64,000 nt of DNA from Rhodovulum bhavnagarense (GCF_004343505.1 NZ_SLXU01000003.1:1-64000), one strand, 5' to 3'; positions 37,076-45,959 are shown, counted from the first letter of the stretch. A program made the numbers and translations. The notes: generated from the sequence alone by a model not told the origin.

Positions 37076-38346
37076 CGCTCGTCCTGGTCATCCTCGCACT
37101 TCTTGTGCTTTTGTTTATCGGTATTCCGGTCGCCTTCGCGCTGGCGGGATTGGGAACGGTCATGCTCGCGCTCAAGGGGTTGCCCCTTGTGATGGTCGCG
37201 CAGAACCTGCACGGGGCGATCGACAATTTCGTTCTCCTGTCGGTGCCCCTTTTCCTGTTGATGTCGAACATCCTGCTGAAGGGGGGGGTCGGGCGTGACC
37301 TGTTCGACGCGCTGCAAAGCTGGGTCGGACATTGGCCCGGCGGGCTTGGGATCGCGGCGCTTGCGTCTTGCGGCATATTCTCGGCCATATCGGGCAGCTC
37401 GGTTGCAACGGCGGCGACGGTGGCAACCGTTGCGGTGCCCGAAATGACCAGCCGCGGATATGGCAAGTCCTTCACGCTGGGGCTTCTTGCGGCGGGGGGC
37501 ACTCTGGGGATTCTGATCCCACCCTCGATCCCTCTGATCGTCTACGGTGTCATCACCGAGGAAAGCATCGGAAAGCTGTTCCTGGCGGGCATCGGCCCGG
37601 GGCTCGTGCTGATCGCGCTCTTTGCCATCTATTGCGTTGGTTATTCTTTCTTTTCAAAGGAGTACAAGCCCTCTGCAAAAGTCGGACGCGCGCAGCGCTG
37701 GCACGCGACAATGCGGGCGCTGCCCACCGGGGGGCTGGCCCTTCTGATGATCGGCGGCATCTATTCGGGTGTATTCACCCCGACCGAGGCATCGGCCGTC
37801 GGCGCGGTCTTTGCATTGGTCATCACCGCGCTGGTGCTGCGCTCGCTCAGTTGGGCGGGCTTCGTGCAGGCGCTGCGCGAGACAGTCACGACGACCATCG
37901 TGCTGTTCCTGATCGTGATCGGGGCCAAGATCTTTGGCAAAGCGGTGACCATCTACCAGGTGCCCGCCCAGATCTCGCAGTTGTTCGACACCCAGGTTCA
38001 GTCCGACCTCGGCTTTCTTCTGATCGTGGGCCTGATCCTTCTGTTCATCGGGCTGTTTCTTGAAAGCCTGTCCATGCTTTTGATCATGGTGCCGGTCCTG
38101 TTTCCCACGGTGCTATCTCTCGGGATCGACCCGATCTGGTTCGCGATGTATTTCGTGATCCTGATCGAGATCGCGCTGATCACTCCGCCCGTCGGGCTGA
38201 ACCTCTTCGTGATACAGGCTGTCGCGCGATCTTCGCTTGGGGCCGTCGCACGTGGTGTGCTGCCGTTTATCGGGTTGATGTTCCTTGCGCTTGTCCTGCT
38301 TTGGCTGCTGCCGGGGATCGTGACCTACATCCCCTACCGCCTTTAG
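37072..38346 (+). CDS. TRAP transporter large permease (accessory system 1)
   Basis: A 424-residue DctM-type permease with SGSSVATAATVATVAV, GGTLGILIPPSIPLIVYG and LITPPVGLNLFVIQ. It overlaps the small permease by 4 bp, showing tight coupling. The next gene, the CoA-transferase, starts after a 176 bp gap. Confidence 0.92.
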   Translation: MTLVLVILALLVLLFIGIPVAFALAGLGTVMLALKGLPLVMVAQNLHGAIDNFVLLSVPLFLLMSNILLKGGVGRDLFDALQSWVGHWPGGLGIAALASCGIFSAISGSSVATAATVATVAVPEMTSRGYGKSFTLGLLAAGGTLGILIPPSIPLIVYGVITEESIGKLFLAGIGPGLVLIALFAIYCVGYSFFSKEYKPSAKVGRAQRWHATMRALPTGGLALLMIGGIYSGVFTPTEASAVGAVFALVITALVLRSLSWAGFVQALRETVTTTIVLFLIVIGAKIFGKAVTIYQVPAQISQLFDTQVQSDLGFLLIVGLILLFIGLFLESLSMLLIMVPVLFPTVLSLGIDPIWFAMYFVILIEIALITPPVGLNLFVIQAVARSSLGAVARGVLPFIGLMFLALVLLWLLPGIVTYIPYRL

Positions 38347-38513
38347 ATCCGGTTCGGTCATGGCGCATCACGCATTCCATCTCCCTCGGTCCGGTTCCGA
38401 TCACAGCCTCCTGACAGGGCGCCCTTCGGCCTGCGAGCCGCGGATCGCGCGGGGAGTGCCGGCAGGGATCGGAGCCGAACCTGCCTGCACGAGGCAAGAG
38501 AAAGTTTGAAAGG

Positions 38514-38523
38514 TATGATATCA
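38514..38523. promoter_or_regulatory. Palindrome over the CoA-transferase start codon
   Basis: ATGATATCAT is a perfect 10-bp palindrome whose last base is the A of the start codon at 38523. The preceding 176 bp gap also holds a small stem TGCCT/AGGCA near 38490-38510 but no T run. Could be an operator; could be chance. Confidence 0.3.
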
Positions 38524-39716
38524 TGGGTCCGCTGAATTCTCTTCGCATCATAGAGCTTGGACAGTTGATCGCTGGTCCGTTCTGCGGCCAGGTGCTGGCC
38601 GATTTCGGCGCCGAGGTGATCAAGGTAGAGCCGCCAAAGGGGGGCGATCCGATGCGGCAATGGGGCCGCTCCGGCGAGGATGGCGCGCCGGTCTGGTGGT
38701 CGGTGATCGCGCGCGGCAAGCGGTCACTCACGCTGGATCTGCGCACCCCCGAAGGCCAGCAGGTGCTGCGCGACCTTGTTGCCACGGCCGATGTGCTGAT
38801 CGAGAATTTCCGGCCCGGCACGATGGAACGCTGGGGTCTGGGCTATGACGTTCTGTCCGAGATCAACCCGCGGCTGGTCATGGCGCGGGTCTCTGGGTTC
38901 GGGCAGGACGGGCCCTATGCGGATCGGGCGGGCTTTGCCTCGGTCTGCGAGGCGATGGGGGGATTGCGCTATCTCAGCGGCTATCCTGACCGCCCGCCGG
39001 TGCGGGTTGGCCTGTCGCTGGGCGACACCATGGCAGGGATGAATGCCGCGATGGGCGTTTTGCTGGCACTTCAGCGGCGGCACACCACGGGGCGCGGCCA
39101 GGTTGTAGACAGCTCGATCTACGAAAGTGTTCTGGGCCTGACCGAGGCGCTGATCGCCGAATACGACGCAGGCGGCCATATCCGCGAACGGCACGGATCA
39201 ACGCTGCCCGGTATCGCCCCCTCGAATGCCTATCCCACCGGTGACGGGCGCGAGATGATCATCGGCGCCAACCAAGACAACGTGTTCCGTCGCCTGTGCG
39301 AGGTGATGGGCACCCCCGAAATGGCTGACGACCCACGTTATGCCACCCATCGCGCCCGCGGCGAACATGCCGAGGAACTGGATGCACGCATCGCCGACTG
39401 GACCAGCCAGCATCCGGCCGACGAGATGATCTCTGCGCTGGCCGCGGCCGGCGTGCCGGTCGGGTTGGCTTATACCGCGCGCGAAATGATGGCAGATCCC
39501 CATTTCGCCGCGCGCGAGAGCATCGTGCGGGTGGAAGACCCGAAAAGCGGCAAGACACTGGCGATGCAGAACGTCTTTCCGCGCCTGTCCGAAAGTCCGG
39601 GTGCCGTCCGGGCGCTGGGCCCGGAACTGGGCGAGGCGACTGAAACGATCCTGCGCGACCTGCTGGGCTATACCGATGACAGGATCGCGATGCTGAGGGA
39701 CGCCGGCATCATCTGA
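38523..39716 (+). CDS. Class III CoA-transferase (CaiB/BaiF family)
   Basis: A 397-residue enzyme that moves CoA from one acyl-CoA to a carboxylic acid. N-terminal motif LRIIELGQLIAGPFCGQVLADFGAEVIKVE, ENFRPGTMERWGLGY in the middle, and the catalytic aspartate D196 in VVDSSIYES. It lies between two TRAP systems, so it probably activates an imported acid as its CoA ester before cleavage by the HMG-CoA-lyase-like enzyme at 42727. The ribosome site (AAAGG, ~9 bases away) is weak. Confidence 0.9.
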   Translation: MGPLNSLRIIELGQLIAGPFCGQVLADFGAEVIKVEPPKGGDPMRQWGRSGEDGAPVWWSVIARGKRSLTLDLRTPEGQQVLRDLVATADVLIENFRPGTMERWGLGYDVLSEINPRLVMARVSGFGQDGPYADRAGFASVCEAMGGLRYLSGYPDRPPVRVGLSLGDTMAGMNAAMGVLLALQRRHTTGRGQVVDSSIYESVLGLTEALIAEYDAGGHIRERHGSTLPGIAPSNAYPTGDGREMIIGANQDNVFRRLCEVMGTPEMADDPRYATHRARGEHAEELDARIADWTSQHPADEMISALAAAGVPVGLAYTAREMMADPHFAARESIVRVEDPKSGKTLAMQNVFPRLSESPGAVRALGPELGEATETILRDLLGYTDDRIAMLRDAGII

Positions 39717-39771
39717 CAGGGCACAGCGCGGGCGACAAGACCCGCCGCGGCCAACCAAAGGGAGGACAGAC

Positions 39772-39807
39772 ATGCACATCCCCAACGAGTGGCGCGGGCG
39801 CAGATGA
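39772..39807 (+). CDS. 11-codon mini-ORF coupled to TRAP permease
   Basis: ATG to TGA encoding MHIPNEWRGRR, with a strong AAAGGGAGGA site 6 bases before it, and its stop overlapping the dctM-type start (ATGA). The permease ATG itself has no ribosome site, so this mini-ORF may deliver ribosomes by coupling, or it may be the remnant of a lost gene. Confidence 0.5.
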   Translation: MHIPNEWRGRR

Positions 39808-41099
39808 TCGAGCCTGTCATTGTTGTCATCGTCCTGGTCGGCCTTATCGGCATCGGTGCACCGATCTTTCTGGCGCTGGGGGCCAGCGGTCTGCTGGGGC
39901 TGTGGATGGCGCGGGGGCCGCTGGCCTTTTTCTTTGCGCCGACATCTTTCTTCGGACAACTCAACTCGTTCGAATTGATTGCCCTGCCGCTGTTCATCCT
40001 GATGGGCAACCTGCTGGGGGCCACGCCGGTGGGGCAGAACCTGTTCCGTGCCGCCGCGCTGTGGCTGCAATGGCTGCGCGGCGGGCTGGCGATTTCCACC
40101 GTCGGGGCCTCGGCCGTCTTTGGCGCGGTTTCTGGCGTGTCGGTGGCAGGTGTGGCGGCCGTTGGCTCGATCGCGGTGCCCCAGATGCTGGAGCGTGGCT
40201 ATTCACGCGGGCTTGCGGCGGGGTCGGTGGCATCGTCCGGGGCGCTGGCCATGCTGATCCCGCCCTCGGTGCCATTCATCATCTATGGCGCGGTCTCGGG
40301 CGTCAGCGTCGGCGCGTTATTCATCGGGGGCATTCTGCCTGGCCTGTTGCTGGCGCTGGCGCTGGCCGTCTACATATATATCCGCGTGTCGCTTAATCCG
40401 GCCGAGGCGCCGCGCGAAACAGGCCCCATGCCGCCCTTGGGCGAACGGATGCGGGCGCTGGGCGGCATCTGGCATGCGCTGCTGCTGGTTTTCATCGTGC
40501 TGGGTGCGATCTATAGCGGCGTCGCTACACCATCCGAGGCCGCGGCGTTCGGGGCGGCGGGGGCCTTTGTTCTGGCCGCGGCCGTTTTTCGTGTGCTGAC
40601 CTGGCGCAAGACGATGGAGGTGCTGGCCAGTTCGGTTAAGATTTCCGGCGCGATCCTGCTGATCATCGGCTGTGCCAAGATCTTCGGCGACTATCTGAAT
40701 CTTGTCCGCGTGCCCGAAATCGTCACCGAGACGCTGACCCAGACGGCCCTGCCGGACTGGGCGATACTGCTGATCCTGATGCTGGCGCTTGTGCTTCTGG
40801 GTATGCTGGTGGATGCGGTGTCGCTGATCGTGGTGACCACGCCGATCCTGTTGCCGCTGATCACGACGATGGGCTACGATCCGCTGTGGTTCGGCATCAT
40901 CCTGGTTATGAACCTAGAAATCGCGGTCGTGACACCGCCGGTCGGGTTGAACCTGTATGCCCTGCGCGGCGTCTGCCCGATGCTGAGCGTCGAAGAGATC
41001 ATCCGCTCGGTGGTGCCGTTCATCTTCGTGCAGTTCTTCGTTCTGATGATCTTCGTGCTGTTCCCGGGGCTAAGCTTGTGGCTGCCTGGCCTGTTGTGA
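39804..41099 (+). CDS. TRAP transporter large permease (accessory system 2)
   Basis: A 431-residue DctM-type permease starting MIEPVIVVIVLVGLIGIG, with GVSVAGVAAVGSIAVPQM, SGALAMLIPPSVPFIIYG and VVTPPVGLNLYAL. In this system the order is M-P-Q, unlike the usual P-Q-M. An in-frame GTG at 39789 would add five residues. Translation is probably coupled to the 11-codon reading frame before it. Confidence 0.9.
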   Translation: MIEPVIVVIVLVGLIGIGAPIFLALGASGLLGLWMARGPLAFFFAPTSFFGQLNSFELIALPLFILMGNLLGATPVGQNLFRAAALWLQWLRGGLAISTVGASAVFGAVSGVSVAGVAAVGSIAVPQMLERGYSRGLAAGSVASSGALAMLIPPSVPFIIYGAVSGVSVGALFIGGILPGLLLALALAVYIYIRVSLNPAEAPRETGPMPPLGERMRALGGIWHALLLVFIVLGAIYSGVATPSEAAAFGAAGAFVLAAAVFRVLTWRKTMEVLASSVKISGAILLIIGCAKIFGDYLNLVRVPEIVTETLTQTALPDWAILLILMLALVLLGMLVDAVSLIVVTTPILLPLITTMGYDPLWFGIILVMNLEIAVVTPPVGLNLYALRGVCPMLSVEEIIRSVVPFIFVQFFVLMIFVLFPGLSLWLPGLL

Positions 41100-41151
41100 C
41101 TTGCCCCCAATAACAAGAAAGACAACCGTCATATCCTTGGAGGACAAACAC

Positions 41152-42186
41152 ATGACACAGACCCGCAGACACTTTCTGCAAACCGGCGCGGCCATGGCCG
41201 GCGGCACCGCCCTGCTTGGCCTTGGCGCCGGTCCCGCCCGTGCCGAGACCACGCTGACCGGCGTCAGCTACCTGCCGCCGAGCTACAAGGCGCTGTCCTA
41301 CGGTTCGGCCGGGTTCGTCGAGCGGCTGAATGCCAGCGATGCGGTGGCAGTCGACTATTACGACAGCGGCAAGCTGTTGAAGGCCGACGAGCAGTTGCCC
41401 GCCCTGCGCGCGGGCACCATCGACTTCATGTTCCACACCTCCAGCTACATCACCCGCTCGGTGCCGATCCTTGGCATCACCGGCCTGCCCGGCATCGTCG
41501 AGGCGCTCTACGAGAATCCTGGGCGGATCGCCAAGGGCAGCCCGCTGTTTGACCTGATCAACGCGGAACTGGCGAAGGAAGGTCTCTACATGGCCTCGAT
41601 GATGGGCAACATCCTTGAGCCGGAATATATCTGGTCGACCCAGGCGGCCCCGATCCACTCGATTGCGGAAATCTCGGGCAAGAAGGTGCGCGTGGTCAGC
41701 TTCGAGGCGACCAAGGTGATCGAGGACTTTGGCGGTGCCTCGGTGCGCGTGCCTTCCTCGGAACTGTATCTTGCGTTGCAGCGCAACACGGTGGACGCGG
41801 CAGTGGCCAACATCTCGACCATCATCGGCCGTTCGTTGCAAGAACAGATCGACTTTGTCTACAAGTTGCCGATGACCGGGTTCGGCATCGGCCTCTTCCT
41901 GACCACCAAGCGGTGGGACGGCCTTGGCACTGATGAAAAGGCGGCCTTTGACGAGGCGGCGGCCTGGTTCGACGAAAACGGCGCGGCCTATTCCAACAAC
42001 ACGATTTACCCCGACGAATTCTGGCCGATGATCGCGGCCGAGGGGATCGAGGTGATCGAGCCGTCCGCAGATGACTTGGCTGCGCTGGATGCCGCCGCGT
42101 CCGAGGTGCGCACGGCATGGATCAACGAGGTCGGCACCGAGATCGGCGAACGCGCGATCGCGCTGGCGCTGGGCGACGCGTCGTAA
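41152..42186 (+). CDS. TRAP transporter substrate-binding protein (accessory system 2), Tat-type signal
   Basis: A 344-residue binding protein. TRRHFLQTGAAMAGGTALLG is a twin-arginine signal, cleaved near GPARAE, so the protein may fold or bind a ligand before export. Mature motifs GKKVRVVSFEATK and LALQRNTVDAAVANIS are of the DctP fold but distant from the two other binding proteins here. TTGGAGGA precedes the ATG. Confidence 0.88.
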   Translation: MTQTRRHFLQTGAAMAGGTALLGLGAGPARAETTLTGVSYLPPSYKALSYGSAGFVERLNASDAVAVDYYDSGKLLKADEQLPALRAGTIDFMFHTSSYITRSVPILGITGLPGIVEALYENPGRIAKGSPLFDLINAELAKEGLYMASMMGNILEPEYIWSTQAAPIHSIAEISGKKVRVVSFEATKVIEDFGGASVRVPSSELYLALQRNTVDAAVANISTIIGRSLQEQIDFVYKLPMTGFGIGLFLTTKRWDGLGTDEKAAFDEAAAWFDENGAAYSNNTIYPDEFWPMIAAEGIEVIEPSADDLAALDAAASEVRTAWINEVGTEIGERAIALALGDAS

Positions 42187-42201
42187 GATCGGAGGGGTGC
42201 C

Positions 42202-42711
42202 GTGAGACAGGTTTTCCAAGGCGTGGGGCGGGGCCTTCGGGTCCTGGGGCAGCTTGTGCTGGCCTTCATGGTGGTGACCATCTGCTATGACGCGATCATG
42301 CGTTACGTCTTCACGGCACCCACCTCGTGGTCGCTCGAAATCAATACCTTCCTGATCATTTTCGTTGCCCTTCTCACGGCAGCGGATGCCCAGCGTAGCG
42401 ATAGTCATATCCGCATCACCTTTTTCTCGGACATGGCCGGGGCGGGGGGGCGGCGGGTCATACGCGCGCTGATCGGTCTGATCGGCGCGCTGTTCTGCGC
42501 CATCATGGCATGGCGCGGCTTTCTGTTGGCCTGGCAGGCGTGGGAGTATGGCGAGAGGGTCTCGTCAGGTTTCGGCACGCCCATGGTTCTGCCCTACGGA
42601 TTGTTGCCGGTCGGTTTCGGGATGCTGGCGGTTCAATTCCTGCTTGATGCGCTCGATGCGGCGTTCTGGCCTGACCGGCGTGGCGAGCGGGACGAAATTC
42701 AGAACATCTGA
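42202..42711 (+). CDS. TRAP transporter small permease (accessory system 2)
   Basis: A 169-residue DctQ-type protein with four helices, starting at GTG after GGAGGGG. The family motif is MRYVFTAPTSWSLEINTFL. It completes system 2 and is 15 bp before the lyase gene, so transport and the last catabolic step are cotranscribed. Confidence 0.88.
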   Translation: MRQVFQGVGRGLRVLGQLVLAFMVVTICYDAIMRYVFTAPTSWSLEINTFLIIFVALLTAADAQRSDSHIRITFFSDMAGAGGRRVIRALIGLIGALFCAIMAWRGFLLAWQAWEYGERVSSGFGTPMVLPYGLLPVGFGMLAVQFLLDALDAAFWPDRRGERDEIQNI

Positions 42712-42726
42712 CACGAGGGATATCCC

Positions 42727-43638
42727 ATGAAAGACATGCGCCCCATCATCTGCGAAGTGGCGCCGCGGGACGGCTTTCAGTCGATTGCTGCCCCGATCGC
42801 GACCGATGAAAAGATCGCCATCATCCTCGATCTGATCGCGGCGGGCTGTCCGCGGGTCGAGATCGGCAGTTTCGTCAGCCCCAGGGCCGTGCCGCAGATG
42901 GCCGACATGGCCGAGATCGCGGCTGCGGTCCGGGGGACGCCCGCGCGACTGTCGGCGCTGGTGCCCAATGTGCGCGGCGCCGAGAATGCGCTGGCCGCCG
43001 GTATCGATGAACTTGTCTACGTCTTTTCCGTGTCAGAGGCACATAACCGCAACAACGTGCGCCAAGGCGTGGACCAATCGCTGGAGGGGCTGGCGCAGGT
43101 TGCGGCCGCGCTGCCGGGTGAGGCGCGGCTGAGGGTTGCCGTCGCGACCGCGTTTGACTGCCCGTTCGAAGGCACGGTTCCCCAGGCGGCGGTGATCGAG
43201 GCGGTACGCCGCGTGGCCGTCCTGGTGCCCGGGGCAGAGATAGCGCTGTGCGACACGACCGGCCGGGCCAATCCGTTTGTCGTGGGTGAACGGTTCCGCG
43301 CCGCCATGGCCCTGCCTGAGACCGCGGCGAATGGATGGGCCTTTCATGGCCATGATACCTATGGACAGGGCGTGGCAAATGCACTTGCGGCCTGGGGCGC
43401 GGGTGTGTGTGTGTTCGATACCGCGGCGGCGGGGCTGGGCGGCTGTCCGTTTGCGCCTGGCGCAACCGGGAACACCGCGACCGAAGATCTGGTCTTTGCC
43501 TTCAACGAGGGGGGGCATGACACAGGTATCGACCTGCGCGCGCTGCTGGCGGTTGCTGACCGTATCGCGAATCTGCCCGGCGGTGTGACCGGCGGCCATC
43601 TGCGGATCGTACCGCGTGATCGCGCCGCGTTCGGGTGA
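42727..43638 (+). CDS. HMG-CoA-lyase-family enzyme
   Basis: A 303-residue TIM-barrel lyase. It has EVAPRDGFQS (catalytic Arg/Asp), the metal histidines in FHGHDTYGQG and the family signature GLGGCPFAPGATGN with the catalytic-loop cysteine. HMG-CoA lyase splits HMG-CoA into acetoacetate and acetyl-CoA; relatives act on other 3-hydroxy-3-methylacyl- or citramalyl-CoA esters. It closes the CaiB-TRAP operon, which favours a CoA ester formed from an imported acid over leucine breakdown. Confidence 0.88.
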   Translation: MKDMRPIICEVAPRDGFQSIAAPIATDEKIAIILDLIAAGCPRVEIGSFVSPRAVPQMADMAEIAAAVRGTPARLSALVPNVRGAENALAAGIDELVYVFSVSEAHNRNNVRQGVDQSLEGLAQVAAALPGEARLRVAVATAFDCPFEGTVPQAAVIEAVRRVAVLVPGAEIALCDTTGRANPFVVGERFRAAMALPETAANGWAFHGHDTYGQGVANALAAWGAGVCVFDTAAAGLGGCPFAPGATGNTATEDLVFAFNEGGHDTGIDLRALLAVADRIANLPGGVTGGHLRIVPRDRAAFG

Positions 43639-43872
43639 ACCGAGGCACGTGCATCGCCTGTCTGTTCTGCCCTGCGATCCCTGTGGTCCGCCTTGCATGT
43701 GCGCTCCAGCTTTGCGTCAACGGTGTGTTCCGTGGGGGGGCGCGCCACTGACCTGCGCGCGACAGCCTGCCAATTCTGCGCGCGAGGGCGCCGATGGTGG
43801 CCGCGTGGGCGTGGCGCGCCGTACGATGGTCGGCGGGTGGGAAAACACTTGAAAATTCGTGTGAGAGGGCGC

Positions 43873-43901
43873 TTGACGCCGTCGGAACCGGGGCCTAAAA
43901 G
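43873..43901 (+). promoter_or_regulatory. Promoter of the tRNA-Asp pair
   Basis: TTGACG and TAAAAG with a 17-bp spacer, 32 bp before the first tRNA-Asp. Close to the sigma-70 consensus and correctly spaced. The rest of 43639-43872 shows no gene I support. Confidence 0.75.
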
Positions 43902-43933
43902 GCACCTCACGCCGGGCAGACCCGGCAGGCGCT

Positions 43934-44010
43934 GCGGTTGTAGCTCAGTTGGTTAGAGTACCGGCCTGTCACGCCGGGGGTCGCGGGTTCGAGCCCCGTC
44001 AACCGCGCCA
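43934..44010 (+). tRNA. tRNA-Asp (GTC), copy 1, CCA encoded
   Basis: 77 nt cloverleaf: acceptor GCGGTTG/CAACCGC, anticodon stem CCGGC/GCCGG around CTGTCAC (GTC), T arm CGGGTTCGAGCCCCG region, discriminator G and encoded CCA. Confidence 0.97.
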
Positions 44011-44039
44011 TCGCCTGCCTGTTTCGTCCTGCGTCATGC

Positions 44040-44116
44040 GCGGTTGTAGCTCAGTTGGTTAGAGTACCGGCCTGTCACGCCGGGGGTCGCGGGTTCGAGC
44101 CCCGTCAACCGCGCCA
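44040..44116 (+). tRNA. tRNA-Asp (GTC), copy 2, CCA encoded
   Basis: Identical over all 77 bases to the copy at 43934, 29 bp downstream, and probably in the same transcript. A recent or gene-conversion-maintained duplication. Confidence 0.97.
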
Positions 44117-44142
44117 CTCCTTTTCCAAAGTCAGGGTGTGGA

Positions 44143-44373
44143 ATGTTGCGCATCGTTGACGAGATGCCGCTTTGGCTGGTCCTCTTGGCGGTGCTGAGTG
44201 TCGGGCTGGCCCCGTTCGCACCCGAACCACATGTATGGCAAAAACTCCGGATGTTGGCATCGGGCGATCTGCGCCGGGGAATAGACATCCTTGACCTGTG
44301 CCTGCACGGTACTCCGTGGCTGGTATTGCTGGCCAAGCTGGGGCGCTTGGCCTTCCTTGCGTCGCGCCGCTGA
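44143..44373 (+). CDS. Small membrane protein (76 aa), unknown role
   Basis: A 76-residue protein with a hydrophobic N-terminal helix (~9-26, LWLVLLAVLSVGLAPF), a central basic and charged segment with KLRMLASGDLRRGIDILDL, and a second hydrophobic stretch (~57-70). Similar small proteins are widespread in Rhodobacterales and are often labelled 'RND transporter', for which I see no basis in the sequence. It sits 26 bp after tRNA-Asp. Confidence 0.6.
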   Translation: MLRIVDEMPLWLVLLAVLSVGLAPFAPEPHVWQKLRMLASGDLRRGIDILDLCLHGTPWLVLLAKLGRLAFLASRR

Positions 44374-44392
44374 GCGCGGCGCGGGCTGGCGT

Positions 44393-45766
44393 TCAGGCCG
44401 ACAGCGCAGCAAGGATTCGGGCCCAACTGCGAATTCCGCGGTGAAAGCTGGAGAGATCGTATTTTTCGTTCGGCGAATGGATCGCGTCGTCATCCTTGCC
44501 GAATCCGATCAACATCGATTCCATCCCGAGGATCTGCTTGAAATGGCCTGCCACGGGGATCGAGCCGCCGCAGCCCACGAAAGCCGCGGGTTTCGGCCAT
44601 TCGGCGGAGAGCGCGGCGCGCGCCTTTTCGAAGGCGGGATCGTCGATCGACATCCGTGCCGCGCGGGACGCGCCATGCTCGGCAAAGTCCGCCGTGCAAT
44701 CGGGCGGCAGCATATCGCGCACCATCTTTCGGAACGAGCGTCGGATCTCCAGCGGGTCCTGGTCGCCGACAAGGCGGAAACTGATCTTGGCTGACGCCTT
44801 CGAGGGCAGCACCGTCTTGAACCCAGCCCCCGTATATCCACCCTGGATGCCGTTGACTTCGCAGGTGGGGCGCGACCAGATCATTTCCAGCGCCGTGCGG
44901 TCGGTCTCCCCGGCCGGGGTGGACAGCCCGACCTCGCCCAGGAATTGCCCCGCATCGAAGTTCAGGTCGTGCCACTGCTGCGCCACGGTTTCGGGCAACT
45001 CGGGCACACCGTCGTAAAAGCCGGGAACCGTCACTCGGCCGGTCTCGTCATGCAGTGCCGCGATCACATTCGTCAGAACCCGGATCGGGTTCATCGCAGG
45101 GCCGCCATACATGCCCGAGTGCAAATCCTTTGATGGGCCCGTGATCGTGACCTCTTCGCCCAGAAGTCCGCGCAGCATCGTCACGATGGCGGGGCGGTCC
45201 TCGCCGAAAAGGCCGGTGTCGCAGATCAGCGCGATATCGGCGCGCAGCTCGGCCCGATTCTGTTCGAGGAAAGGCACCAGCGAGGGCGAGCCCGATTCCT
45301 CTTCGCCCTCGAAAAACATCGTGATCCGGGCGGGCAGGGTGCCGTGGACCGCCAGCCATGCGCGGCAAGCCTCGACAAAGGTCATCAACTGCCCCTTGTC
45401 GTCGCTGGCCCCACGAGCGCGGATCACGCGCCCCTTGGACGTATCCTCGATTGCCGGATCAAAGGGATCGCGTGCCCACAAATCCAGCGGGTCCACCGGC
45501 TGCACGTCGTAATGCCCGTAAAACAGCAGGTTGGGCCCCGCATCGCCCCCCTTGCCCACGACCATCGGATGCCCGGCCGTTGCACGGGTTGCGGCATCAA
45601 GGCCCATGCTGCGCAGATCCCGCGCAAGCCAATCGGCGGCACGGGCGCAGTCGTCGGCATGGGCGGGATCAGTGGAAATCGAGGCGATTCGCAGCAGCGC
45701 CATCAGGCGTTCGGTCGCCTGCGGCAGATCGGCATCGATTCGGGACAGCACGGCATCGAGGGGCAT
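44393..45766 (-). CDS. M20-family metallopeptidase (dipeptidase-like)
   Basis: A 457-residue zinc peptidase. Metal-ligand motifs in order: GHYDVQP (His, Asp), GASDDKGQ (bridging Asp), EGEEESGS (catalytic Glu pair), CDTGLF (Asp) and a late HSPNEKY (His). The dimerisation lid lies at ~200-370. M20 enzymes of this length hydrolyse dipeptides or acylated amino acids; the exact substrate is not evident. It is leftward and monocistronic. Confidence 0.9.
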   Translation of the reverse strand: MPLDAVLSRIDADLPQATERLMALLRIASISTDPAHADDCARAADWLARDLRSMGLDAATRATAGHPMVVGKGGDAGPNLLFYGHYDVQPVDPLDLWARDPFDPAIEDTSKGRVIRARGASDDKGQLMTFVEACRAWLAVHGTLPARITMFFEGEEESGSPSLVPFLEQNRAELRADIALICDTGLFGEDRPAIVTMLRGLLGEEVTITGPSKDLHSGMYGGPAMNPIRVLTNVIAALHDETGRVTVPGFYDGVPELPETVAQQWHDLNFDAGQFLGEVGLSTPAGETDRTALEMIWSRPTCEVNGIQGGYTGAGFKTVLPSKASAKISFRLVGDQDPLEIRRSFRKMVRDMLPPDCTADFAEHGASRAARMSIDDPAFEKARAALSAEWPKPAAFVGCGGSIPVAGHFKQILGMESMLIGFGKDDDAIHSPNEKYDLSSFHRGIRSWARILAALSA

Positions 45767-45843
45767 TGGGTATTCTCCGGTCGGGGTGTGAGCGGAGCCT
45801 AACAGCCATGCAGGCCCTGTCCAGAGGTGCGGGAGAACGGAAC

Positions 45844-45857
45844 TTGACCGAAATCAA
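45844..45857. promoter_or_regulatory. FNR/FnrL-type box upstream of hemA
   Basis: TTGAC-CGAA-ATCAA matches the FNR consensus TTGAT-N4-ATCAA with one change. FnrL is known to control hemA in Rhodobacter sphaeroides. It is ~400 bp from the hemA start and ~80 bp from the M20 peptidase start, so either gene could be its target. Confidence 0.65.
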
Positions 45858-45959
45858 GGCGATGACGTTGCGCCGGGTGCTTATCTGTCGATGTCGAGAC
45901 GCGCGACCCGGTCGGTTTACGGCTGTCTTTTCGAGTCTTCAGCGGCGCAGGACCACGAT

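Noticed and set aside
43616-43933. Small rightward open frames between the HMG-CoA-lyase-like gene and tRNA-Asp
   Set aside because: They overlap the lyase end or the tRNA promoter, have no ribosome site and translate into Arg/Pro/Cys-rich sequence.
43934-44116. The two identical 77-base copies as a mobile or CRISPR-like repeat
   Set aside because: Both fold as complete tRNA-Asp genes with encoded CCA; only two copies with an unrelated 29-bp spacer.
44143-44373. Naming the 76-aa protein an RND transporter
   Set aside because: It has only two hydrophobic stretches and none of the RND porter or TM4 motifs; RND pumps exceed 1000 residues.
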